A DNA stretch of 21,325 nt from Clostridia bacterium (lineage in GTDB: Bacteria; Bacillota_A; Clostridia; Oscillospirales; CAG-272): positions 1-21,325 of the forward strand of contig JAFTRB010000130.1 of assembly GCA_017462445.1 (NCBI GenBank). Reading direction: 5' to 3'. The number at the start of each line of letters is the position of its first letter. Within the stretch, counting starts at the first letter, position 1. Position numbers and translations under genes: made by a program. Below the pieces are notes generated by a model that saw only the letters and a program-made list of their open reading frames with translations, was not told where the DNA came from and did no database searches. Positions 7,541 to 12,442 of this stretch are shown piece after piece.

Positions 7541-7586
7541 AGCTCCCACTCCGCACAAGCGGCTTGTGGGAGCTGCTTTTATTTTC
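7541..7586 (+). terminator. Hairpin terminator, plus-strand reading
   Basis: AGCTCCCAC (7541-7549) pairs with GTGGGAGCT (7566-7574), with an inner CCGC/GCGG stem, followed by GCTTTTATTTTC. The T-rich tail on the plus strand points to ending transcription from the isomerase gene, and it overlaps the last codons of the AbrB-like gene. It may also end that minus-strand gene, although the U tract in that direction is poor. Its CTCCCAC stem resembles the hairpin at 8902. Confidence 0.6.
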
Positions 7587-7824
7587 TTTTTGCAGTCGCT
7601 CCTTGTATTTTGTCTATACAGCTTGAGCATAAGCAAAAATCTTCCGACACGCCTATAAACGAGCCGCAAAGCCTGCAAGTCGATGCGCATCGTTTTATCG
7701 TAATAGTATTGCCGTTCATTTCCAGGACGATCTCTGCTTCTCCTTCAAGCCCCAATGCCCTTCTGTAATGTATTGGCAAAACAACTCGCCCCAGCTTATC
7801 GATTTTTCTGTGAATTCTGTCCAT
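7579..7824 (-). CDS. AbrB/SpoVT-type DNA-binding protein with C-terminal zinc-ribbon cysteines
   Basis: An 81-residue transition-state-type regulator. Residues 4-45 form a swapped-hairpin AbrB domain (RKIDKLGRVVLPIHYRRALG, then a beta-rich VLEMNGNTITIKR), which binds DNA as a dimer. Full AbrB and SpoVT have other C-terminal domains. Here a short cysteine-rich tail follows (Cys46, Cys50, Cys53, Cys64, Cys66, Cys69), with Cys50-x2-Cys53 and Cys66-x2-Cys69 spaced like a zinc ribbon. AAGGAGG precedes the ATG. It lies 127 nt downstream of the XRE-type gene, separated from it by a terminator and a dyad-symmetric stretch. Its targets are unknown. Short AbrB proteins can also be antitoxins, but no toxin gene adjoins this one. 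Confidence 0.88.
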   Translation of the reverse strand: MDRIHRKIDKLGRVVLPIHYRRALGLEGEAEIVLEMNGNTITIKRCASTCRLCGSFIGVSEDFCLCSSCIDKIQGATAKRK

Positions 7825-7840
7825 TTTTCCTCCTTGAATA

Positions 7841-7896
7841 CATTATCGAGTAATCGTCATACTGTTATTATATAACTATAACACTGTCGAATAATG
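7841..7896. promoter_or_regulatory. Nested dyad upstream of the AbrB-like gene, candidate operator
   Basis: CATTATCGA (7841-7849) mirrors TCGAATAATG (7887-7896). Inside it TGTTAT (7863-7868) mirrors ATAACA (7878-7883). The stretch lies just before the AbrB-like gene, where its promoter must be, although no clear -35/-10 pair could be chosen. A related ACTGTTA-type string recurs upstream of the XRE gene. It may be a binding site for either regulator. Confidence 0.35.
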
Positions 7897-7912
7897 TTGT
7901 TTTTTCGGGGGA

Positions 7913-7944
7913 AAAAGAAAAAACTGTACCGTGGTACAGCTTTT
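7913..7944 (-). terminator. Intrinsic terminator of the XRE-family gene
   Basis: CTGTACC/GGTACAG (7924-7930 with 7933-7939) forms a perfect palindrome just after the gene's stop. The minus-strand exit reads TTTTTTCTTTTT. The plus-strand side has CTTTT only, so termination should be mainly leftward. Confidence 0.75.
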
Positions 7945-7951
7945 CAGAAGG

Positions 7952-8275
7952 TTATTTACTTGCGTTACCAATCATCGTTTCCACGACAGCGAGAATTTTC
8001 TTCTGCTCATCGATTGGGAGATTGTTGAGTAGCATAGAGAGTCTGGAGGTTGTTATAGAGCTGGATTTGTCGACAACATCACAGAACACTTCATCAGCAG
8101 AGCATTCAAGTGTATTAAGAATTTTAACGAGCATTTCAAGCTTTATATTGTACAGTCCGCGCTCCAGGGCGGAAAGATAGTGCGGAGTGATTTCAAGAAT
8201 CTCTGAAAGCTCCTCCTGGGTCATACCCTTTCTTCTTCTGTATTGCGCAATTCTTTTGCCGATAATTTTCTCCAT
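7952..8275 (-). CDS. XRE-family helix-turn-helix transcriptional regulator
   Basis: A 107-residue DNA-binding protein. An N-terminal Cro/C1-type HTH (about res 4-60) has the classic pattern GKRIAQYRRRKGMTQEELSE, then PHYLSALERG. A helical C-terminal region (62-107) probably mediates dimerisation. The ATG at 8275 is chosen because AGAGGTG lies just before it; a longer frame opening with TTG at 8296 lacks a ribosome site. It is monocistronic with its own terminator. Regulators of this size often control themselves or a neighbouring mobile or defence gene. Here the upstream neighbour is a truncated DUF559 nuclease gene in the opposite orientation. The target is not known. Confidence 0.92.
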   Translation of the reverse strand: MEKIIGKRIAQYRRRKGMTQEELSEILEITPHYLSALERGLYNIKLEMLVKILNTLECSADEVFCDVVDKSSSITTSRLSMLLNNLPIDEQKKILAVVETMIGNASK

Positions 8276-8306
8276 TATGCACCTCTTTTGAATCAAATAC
8301 GATTAT

Positions 8307-8335
8307 ATTATAACTGTATTACAATTACTTATGAA
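8307..8335 (-). promoter_or_regulatory. Probable promoter of the XRE-family gene
   Basis: On the minus strand, TTCATA (8330-8335), 17 bp, TATAAT (8307-8312); a second overlapping TATAAT lies at 8302-8307. The region is AT-rich, so the choice is tentative. Repeated TGTAATTG and ACTGT-TACAAT strings around 8312-8376 could be autoregulatory sites. Confidence 0.4.
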
Positions 8336-8390
8336 GTACGCATTACTGTTACAATAATCGTTATGCAATTACAAAAGATAAAAATTTTTC

Positions 8391-8621
8391 GGTTTTGCCG
8401 GTGTTGCCGGGAGAAAGGTCGTTATCGAGGTCGACGGAATACAGCATTTGGCGCGTGACAATAAGGAACTGGATAATCAGCGAGATGCGGTTCTTGCATC
8501 TTGGGGAATTACTGTTCTGAGATATTCAAACGAAAGCATTAGAAAGAATTTTCATAATGTTGCTGCAGATATATTGAAAAAACTAGGGCTTTCATTTTCT
8601 GACTTAAAGCCTGTTAGGTGA
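8391..8621 (+). pseudogene. Truncated DUF559 (Vsr-like) endonuclease gene, C-terminal half only
   Basis: In the frame ending at TGA 8619-8621 the sequence reads RKVVIEVDGIQH, then ELDNQRDAVL, WGITVLRYSNESI and a helical end. This is the core of DUF559 endonuclease-like proteins, which have a restriction-endonuclease (Vsr-like) fold with (V/I)E(V/I)DGxQH and a following D-x2-R. The N-terminal half is missing: the frame hits a stop (TAA) at about 8382 and has no start codon. The stop codon overlaps the first bases of the dispersed repeat (copy D). I read it as a decayed gene, with intact members usually about 110-130 residues (from memory). Confidence 0.65.
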
Positions 8622-8845
8622 CACCTCATCCGTCAGCCTCGTTCCTCGTCTGCCACCTTCTCTCGCTGGAGAAGGCTTGGAAGCGCTTGTACATAGACGC
8701 GCCTCTCCTCGGGGAGAAGGGGGACCGCTTTAGCGGTGGATGAGGAGTTTTTAAGTGAGGCTCGATATCCATCAAAGAAGGGAAGCAAATAAGCCTTCTC
8801 CTGTGGGAGAAGGTGGACCGCTTTAGCGGTGAATGATGAGTCTGT
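8620..8845. repeat. Cluster of three dispersed palindromic repeats (copies D inverted, B, C)
   Basis: Copy D (8620-8675) is an inverted, divergent unit with CCTTCTC/GAGAAGG. Copy B (8698-8785) is a nearly full match to copy A at 7431-7525, including ACCGCTTTAGCGGT and the GATATCCATC tail. Copy C (8788-8845) is in tandem with B and lacks the last third. D and B form a large inverted pair that could fold into a cruciform or RNA hairpin. Open frames across this region are repeat translations, not genes. 8846-8900 shows nothing else. Confidence 0.8.
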
Positions 8846-8901
8846 AAATAGAGGGCATTCGCTATCAAGCGCCTCATGGCGTTGCCGTTACATAATTATA
8901 A

Positions 8902-8937
8902 CTCCCACTAACCCGAATAGGTTGGTGGGAGCTTTTT
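8902..8937 (+). terminator. Intrinsic terminator without an obvious gene
   Basis: CTCCCACTAACC (8902-8913), loop CGAATA, GGTTGGTGGGAG (8920-8931, one G-T pair), then CTTTTTC. It is a strong plus-strand terminator, yet only repeats and a broken gene lie upstream. Its stem resembles the hairpin at 7541. Confidence 0.7.
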
Positions 8938-9015
8938 CTGTTTCGGTAAGGTGAACGAAAAATTTGGGAGAGGCGATGCCTTCACAGACCGCCCGCAAGC
9001 TGTCCCTCGGTTTCG

Positions 9016-9040
9016 CTTTTTGTGAGAATTGCACAAAAAA
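9016..9040. repeat. Palindrome TTTTTGTG-N7-CACAAAAA, copy 2
   Basis: Perfect 8-bp arms (9017-9024 and 9032-9039) around AGAATTG. It matches 764-788 at 22 of 25 positions. It lies directly beside the minus-strand terminator hairpin at 9042-9063. Confidence 0.45.
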
Positions 9041-9063
9041 GGGGCGCCCCCTGATGGGCACCC
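9035..9063 (-). terminator. Minus-strand intrinsic terminator hairpin
   Basis: On the minus strand GGGTGCCC (9063-9056), a 6-nt loop, GGGCGCCC (9049-9042), then C and TTTTTT. This is a classic GC stem with a U tract. It lies only a few nucleotides after the expected start of the promoter at 9073-9102. Confidence 0.6.
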
Positions 9064-9072
9064 ACAAGATTG

Positions 9073-9102
9073 ATTTTATCATAAAAGGGGCGCTCTTGTC
9101 AA
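9073..9102 (-). promoter_or_regulatory. Orphan minus-strand SigA-type promoter
   Basis: On the minus strand TTGACA (9097-9102), 18 bp, TAAAAT (9073-9078) with an extended TGA. No minus-strand gene follows. The transcript would meet a terminator hairpin within about 30 nt or, if it reads through, cross 9035-8895. Confidence 0.5.
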
Positions 9103-9192
9103 TAGAAATGACAAAAAAAGTGCTAAAAGGCTATAGAAATTTACACATTGGACACAATCAACAAAATGCGATGTAAAAATTTCAAAAAAGTG

Positions 9193-9221
9193 TTTACAAC
9201 GCACAAGAAATGTGCTATAAT
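9193..9221 (+). promoter_or_regulatory. SigA-type promoter of hpf
   Basis: TTTACA (9193-9198), 17 bp, TATAAT (9216-9221) preceded by an extended TGC. The spacer contains GCACA...TGTGC, a small dyad. This is one of the strongest promoters in the window and probably also drives the downstream structured RNA. Confidence 0.85.
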
Positions 9222-9227
9222 AAAGAT

Positions 9228-9304
9228 GCGAACGGGGAATACCCCGCTCGATCGGAGGTTCCCGGGATTCGCAAATTCCACAGAAAGGCCGCCCGGATGG
9301 GTGG
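9228..9304 (+). promoter_or_regulatory. Structured 5' leader of hpf
   Basis: GCGAA (9228-9232) pairs with TTCGC (9268-9272) and encloses a CGGGG/CCCCG hairpin (9233-9237 with 9242-9246). A second hairpin, CCGCCC/GGGTGG (9289-9294 with 9299-9304), ends in the GGGTGGACGGGA stretch that must serve as ribosome site for the ATG at 9317, so folding could limit translation. Confidence 0.5.
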
Positions 9305-9316
9305 ACGGGACACAGT

Positions 9317-9841
9317 ATGAAGATTAGTATTTACGGAAAGCAGATGACCGTACGGGAGAGCTTGAAGCTCGCGGTTGAAAAGAAGCTTGCCAAGTTTGAC
9401 AAGTTCTTTGGCGAGGACACGGAGGCGTTTGTCACCTGTCGCACTCGCAAGGGGGTAAAGATAATCGAGATTACTGTGAATTACAGCGGAGCAACCTTCC
9501 GCTGCGAGGAGGAGAGCGATACCTTCCTGACCGCCCTTGACAGAGCCATAGAGGGTCTTGAAAGACAGATAAGAAAGAATAAGACCAGGCTTGAAAAGAA
9601 GATGAAGAGCGGAGCCTTTGTCATCGCAGAAGAGGACGATGACGAGTATGTGGAGGAGGGCGAATTCGAGATCCGTGTAAAGACCTTCTCGATGCGACCG
9701 ATGACGGTTGACGAGGCTATACTGCAGATGAACCTTTTGGGACACGCATTCTTCGTGTTTACCGATGCCGACACCGGACTCATCTCGGTTGTGTACAAGA
9801 GAAAGGCAGGAAGCTACGGACTCATAATGCCCGAGACCTGA
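9317..9841 (+). CDS. hpf: Ribosome hibernation promoting factor, long form (HPF/RaiA/YfiA family)
   Basis: A 174-residue long-form HPF. It binds the 30S subunit in the mRNA/tRNA channel and, through its C-terminal domain, pairs 70S ribosomes into inactive 100S dimers in stationary phase or stress. The N-terminal domain (about res 1-95) has the S30AE pattern MKISIYGKQM...KKLAKFDKFF and basic helices (RQIRKNKTRLEKKMK). An acidic linker follows (EEDDDEYVEEGE, about 104-116). The dimerisation domain (about 118-174) shows RVKTFSMRPMTVDEAILQMN, LLGHAFFVF and RKAGSYGLI. The length is normal for Bacillota. A strong promoter and a structured leader precede it, and a long hairpin-rich non-coding stretch starts right after its stop, with no terminator between. 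Confidence 0.97.
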   Translation: MKISIYGKQMTVRESLKLAVEKKLAKFDKFFGEDTEAFVTCRTRKGVKIIEITVNYSGATFRCEEESDTFLTALDRAIEGLERQIRKNKTRLEKKMKSGAFVIAEEDDDEYVEEGEFEIRVKTFSMRPMTVDEAILQMNLLGHAFFVFTDADTGLISVVYKRKAGSYGLIMPET

Positions 9842-9994
9842 ACAAGAAAAGCCCGAGGATGAAGCCTCGGAGAAAGGATGGACAAACCGATGTTCTGACA
9901 GTCTACCGCACCACCGTAAAGGGGTGCCCGTAAATGCCAAGACAATGGCGAATCCAAAATCTAAATAGAAATTAACCCCCCGATAAAGAGGGCA

Positions 9995-10007
9995 GTCCAA
10001 TGAACAA
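9995..10007 (+). repeat. 13-nt direct repeat in the structured RNA, copy 1
   Basis: GTCCAATGAACAA, identical to 10345-10357. Both copies are followed by a TTAAGA and then a GTGT string, which suggests two related RNA modules. Confidence 0.7.
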
Positions 10008-10344
10008 TTAAGATTTGTGTAGCAAAACAAGAAATATAAGCAAATAAGGCTTTAGCCCCACCGACAGGCATGTGCCAATAGGAGGAGGGCATACTCGGAG
10101 GTATAATATGACCAAAAGAGCTTACTTTATGACAGAAGCAAAAGGAAGTATGAGCCTAAAATAAAATGAACGGTGGCACAGGTTAGCCACCTGAAAGGAA
10201 TAAGCTTAGTTTAAGGCGTGAGGCGCGACGGGAGCAAAACTTGTATCCCAAGGGCAGGAGATGCAAAGGGGAAAAGAGGTATGCAACGGCGACCGTTCAC
10301 GGAAGAGGTTTATAGGATAGGCGTAAGCCGCGACACAAGGTACG

Positions 10345-10357
10345 GTCCAATGAACAA
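10345..10357 (+). repeat. 13-nt direct repeat in the structured RNA, copy 2
   Basis: GTCCAATGAACAA, identical to 9995-10007. It sits in the apical part of the domain that may be closed by GGATA/TATCC. Confidence 0.7.
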
Positions 10358-10529
10358 CTGACTTAAGAGGTATCCGTGTTGAATTATACGAGAAACCGAA
10401 ACCAAAAAGTAAACAAAAGCTTACAATTGAATATTGTGTGAAATAGGCCTGATACAGGCTTCAGGATGGCGGCCGACTATCCGCCAAAAAATGTTTTTCA
10501 AATAATCTAAAACCTTTCTTTAGTATTAA

Positions 10530-10560
10530 GGGCCGGCTCGTTTGAGCCGGCCCTGTTTTG
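10530..10560 (+). terminator. Strong intrinsic terminator of the hpf/ncRNA unit
   Basis: GGGCCGGCTC (10530-10539), loop GTTT, GAGCCGGCCC (10544-10553), then TGTTTTG. The perfect 10-bp GC stem marks the 3' end of the structured RNA. 10561-10754 beyond it shows no gene and only weak pairing. Confidence 0.9.
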
Positions 10561-10754
10561 CGCTTCGCCATTTATTGAACAGAAAACCGATAGACGGAGA
10601 TGACAGCCGCTCTTTATGACCAATTGGCTTTTTGCAATTATCCTTGCCAAGTGGCGGGAAAGGTGGTTGCTCTATGATTTATCAATAGGCGGTGTTATCT
10701 ATTAAACCAAACCGAAGCCCGTAAAAAAGCAGAAGATAAAATATTTTTTTAGTA

Positions 10755-10783
10755 TTGACATCTTTAATTATTTGTGATAAAAT
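10755..10783 (+). promoter_or_regulatory. SigA-type promoter of the scf operon
   Basis: Consensus TTGACA (10755-10760), 17 bp, TAAAAT (10778-10783) with an extended TGA. It is probably strong, which fits high-level production of a peptide precursor. Confidence 0.85.
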
Positions 10784-10821
10784 ATCCTTACTTAATACAA
10801 GTCTTTATGGAGGATTATAAA

Positions 10822-10965
10822 ATGAAGAGAATTAAGACTGTTGAGACCAAGAACATTTCTGCTACCACCAAGACCGGCGGCTGTGGCGAGTGCCAGACCT
10901 CCTGCCAGTCCGCTTGCAAGACCTCTTGCGGTGTTGCAAACCAGCAGTGCGAGAATCACAAGTAA
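10822..10965 (+). CDS. scfA: SCIFF (six-cysteine) ranthipeptide precursor
   Basis: A 47-residue precursor of the SCIFF family (six cysteines in about forty-five residues), the substrate of the maturase encoded next. The leader (MKRIKTVETKNISATTKTGG) resembles the family's MK-x-I-K-T start. The core holds Cys21, Cys24, Cys28, Cys32, Cys36 and Cys43 in the conserved CGECQTSCQSACKTSC arrangement, ending VANQQCENHK. The ATG at 10822 is right: GGAGG lies 8 nt upstream, and longer readings would start inside the promoter. In the characterised clostridial peptide the thioether joins Cys32 to Thr37; here residue 37 is Gly (codon GGT), so the acceptor must differ. SCIFF is almost universal in Clostridia, but its biological role is unclear. 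Confidence 0.96.
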   Translation: MKRIKTVETKNISATTKTGGCGECQTSCQSACKTSCGVANQQCENHK

Positions 10966-11000
10966 TATTGGTTTTAATAGCGTGTTGCACAGCAGCACAT

Positions 11001-11029
11001 AAGGGTTGTTACCGCGTGTGACAACCCTT
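11001..11029 (+). promoter_or_regulatory. Intercistronic hairpin between scfA and scfB, likely attenuator or mRNA stabiliser
   Basis: AAGGGTTGT (11001-11009) pairs perfectly with ACAACCCTT (11021-11029) around an 11-nt loop, followed only by TTATAAA. The poor U tract suggests partial termination or 3'-end protection of scfA mRNA, giving more precursor than enzyme. A GTGTTG/CAGCAC hairpin lies just before it (10982-10998). Confidence 0.7.
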
Positions 11030-11065
11030 TATAAATGTATAGGGATTTAGAAAAGAGAGAAGAAA

Positions 11066-12442
11066 ATGGTACATCAGTATAAACTAAACGGATACAACAT
11101 CGTGCTTGATACCGCCAGCGGCTCGGTCCACACCGTTGACGAGGTGGCATACGACATCATCGAAATGTACGAGTCACACACTCGGGAGGAAATCGTTGCC
11201 GAGATCATGGCAAGATACGGCCATCTTGAGGATGTTACCGAGGAGGATATCGAGGAGTGCCTCGACGATATCGAGAGCCTTATCGCGGCAGGCAAGCTTT
11301 TCAGCGAGGATGTGTATGAGGGCCTTGCCCGTGAGTACAAGAATAACAGCAGGGTGGTAAAGGCTCTCTGCCTTCACATCGCCCACACCTGTAATCTTAA
11401 CTGCTCCTACTGCTTTGCCAGCCAGGGCAAATACCACGGGGACAGAGCGCTTATGACCTTCGAGGTCGGTAAGGCAGCCTTTGACTTCCTGGTAGCCAAC
11501 TCCGGCACACGTAAAAATCTGGAGGTCGACTTCTTTGGCGGCGAGCCTCTTATGAACTGGGAGGTTGTCAAGCAGCTCGTTGCCTATGCAAGAAGCATAG
11601 AGAAGGAAAAGGGGAAGAATTTCCGCTTTACTCTTACGACCAACGGACTTCTTATCGATGACGATGTAATAGACTTCTGCAACAGGGAGATGAGCAATGT
11701 TGTTCTCAGCCTTGATGGCAGACGCGAGGTTCACGACCACTTCCGCCGCACCTACGGTGGCGAGGGAAGCTATGACAGGATCGTCCCCCTCTTCCAAAAG
11801 CTGGTTGAGGCGCGCGGAGGCAAGGGATATTATGTCCGCGGAACCTTTACGCACAATAATGTGGACTTTACAAATGACCTGTTCCATATGGCTGATCTTG
11901 GCTTTACCGAGCTTAGCATGGAGCCTGTTGTCTGTCCTCCCACCGACCCCTACGCTCTCACCGAGGAGGATCTTCCCAAGCTCTTTGAGCAGTATGAGAT
12001 ACTTGCCAAGGAGATGCTTAAGAGGAAGAAGGAGGGTAGGCCCTTTACCTTCTACCACTATATGCTTGACCTTAAGAACGGCCCCTGTATCTATAAGAGA
12101 ATAACAGGCTGCGGCTCGGGGACGGAGTATATGGCTGTCACCCCCTGGGGCGAGTTATTCCCCTGCCACCAGTTTGTCGGCGACCCCAAGTATTCGCTCG
12201 GCAACATCTGGGACGGCGTGACAAATATCTCCGTGCAGGATGAGTTCCGTAGCTGTAACTCCTACTCTCGCCCCGAATGCCGCGATTGCTGGGCGAAGCT
12301 TTATTGCTCGGGCGGCTGTGCGGCAAATGCCTACCACGCAACCGGTAGCATCGGCGGTGTATACGCCTACGGCTGTGAGCTGTTCAAGAAGAGGATCGAG
12401 TGCGCAGTCATGATGCAGGTTGCCGAGTCCCAGGAAGAATGA
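11066..12442 (+). CDS. scfB: SCIFF peptide radical SAM thioether maturase
   Basis: A 458-residue radical SAM/SPASM enzyme that forms the thioether crosslink in the ScfA peptide. The N-terminal region (about res 1-90) is a PqqD-like RiPP recognition element that should bind the leader. The radical SAM cluster motif is Cys109-x3-Cys113-x2-Cys116 (HTCNLNCSYCFASQG), followed by the SAM-binding FFGGEP segment. The C-terminal SPASM region carries auxiliary-cluster cysteines: CGSGTEYMAVTPWGELFPCH, then CNSYSRPECRDCWAKLYCSGGC, then a late YGCELF. Length and layout match SCIFF maturases rather than anaerobic sulfatase-maturing enzymes. The ribosome site is weak (AGAGAGAAG), consistent with less enzyme than precursor. 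Its TGA overlaps the ATG of the next gene, so the two are probably translationally coupled. Confidence 0.97.
   Translation: MVHQYKLNGYNIVLDTASGSVHTVDEVAYDIIEMYESHTREEIVAEIMARYGHLEDVTEEDIEECLDDIESLIAAGKLFSEDVYEGLAREYKNNSRVVKALCLHIAHTCNLNCSYCFASQGKYHGDRALMTFEVGKAAFDFLVANSGTRKNLEVDFFGGEPLMNWEVVKQLVAYARSIEKEKGKNFRFTLTTNGLLIDDDVIDFCNREMSNVVLSLDGRREVHDHFRRTYGGEGSYDRIVPLFQKLVEARGGKGYYVRGTFTHNNVDFTNDLFHMADLGFTELSMEPVVCPPTDPYALTEEDLPKLFEQYEILAKEMLKRKKEGRPFTFYHYMLDLKNGPCIYKRITGCGSGTEYMAVTPWGELFPCHQFVGDPKYSLGNIWDGVTNISVQDEFRSCNSYSRPECRDCWAKLYCSGGCAANAYHATGSIGGVYAYGCELFKKRIECAVMMQVAESQEE

Larger units (their letters stand above)
9845..10560 (+). ncRNA. Candidate large structured non-coding RNA downstream of hpf, about 700 nt, family not assigned
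   Basis: No credible gene fits between the hpf stop (9841) and the terminator at 10530, yet the stretch is full of local hairpins on the plus strand. Stems include CCGAGG/CCTCGG (9853-9870), GCACC/GGTGC (9908-9927), GCCA/TGGC (9936-9949), ATAC/GTAT (10091-10104), GGTGGC/GCCACC (10172-10191), AACGG/CCGTT (10285-10297), GGC-GTAA-GCC with a GNRA loop (10320-10329), GCCTG/CAGGC (10447-10459) and TGGCGG/CCGCCA (10467-10486). GGATA (10315-10319) may close a domain with TATCC (10371-10375). GTCCAATGAACAA occurs twice, 350 nt apart. The strand is purine-rich between stems. No separate promoter is evident, so it may be processed from the hpf transcript. Hallmarks of tmRNA, RNase P RNA and SRP RNA are absent. 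It could be a ROOL/GOLLD/OLE-like large RNA or a new class. Confidence 0.65.

Noticed and set aside
8620..8845. CRISPR array
   Set aside because: Copies are few, unequal in length and partly inverted, with no regular spacers and no cas genes.
8626..8877. An 83-codon minus-strand open frame over the repeat cluster
   Set aside because: Its translation is internally repetitive (PPLKRS...) because it reads through tandem copies of the palindromic repeat; no start signals.
8895..9066. 6S RNA on the minus strand
   Set aside because: The size is near that of 6S RNA, but the 5' part folds into a terminator and no long rod with a central bubble could be drawn.
8964..9176. A 70-codon plus-strand open frame
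   Set aside because: It crosses a palindrome, a minus-strand terminator and a promoter; no ribosome site and no protein-like conservation. More likely translated repeat.
9845..10560. tmRNA, RNase P RNA, SRP RNA or group II intron
   Set aside because: No ANDYALAA-type tag reading frame, no GAGGAAAGTCC block of RNase P, no SRP apical loop motif and no domain V hairpin or reverse transcriptase was found.
10774..10821. A longer N-terminus for the SCIFF precursor
   Set aside because: The extension would begin inside the promoter. GGAGG and the family's MK-x-I-K-T start fit the ATG at 10822.
12400..12438. Upstream ATG at 12400 as start of the PLP decarboxylase
   Set aside because: It would add 13 residues overlapping scfB, and the family's conserved N-terminus begins after the ATG at 12439, which lies in an ATGA overlap.
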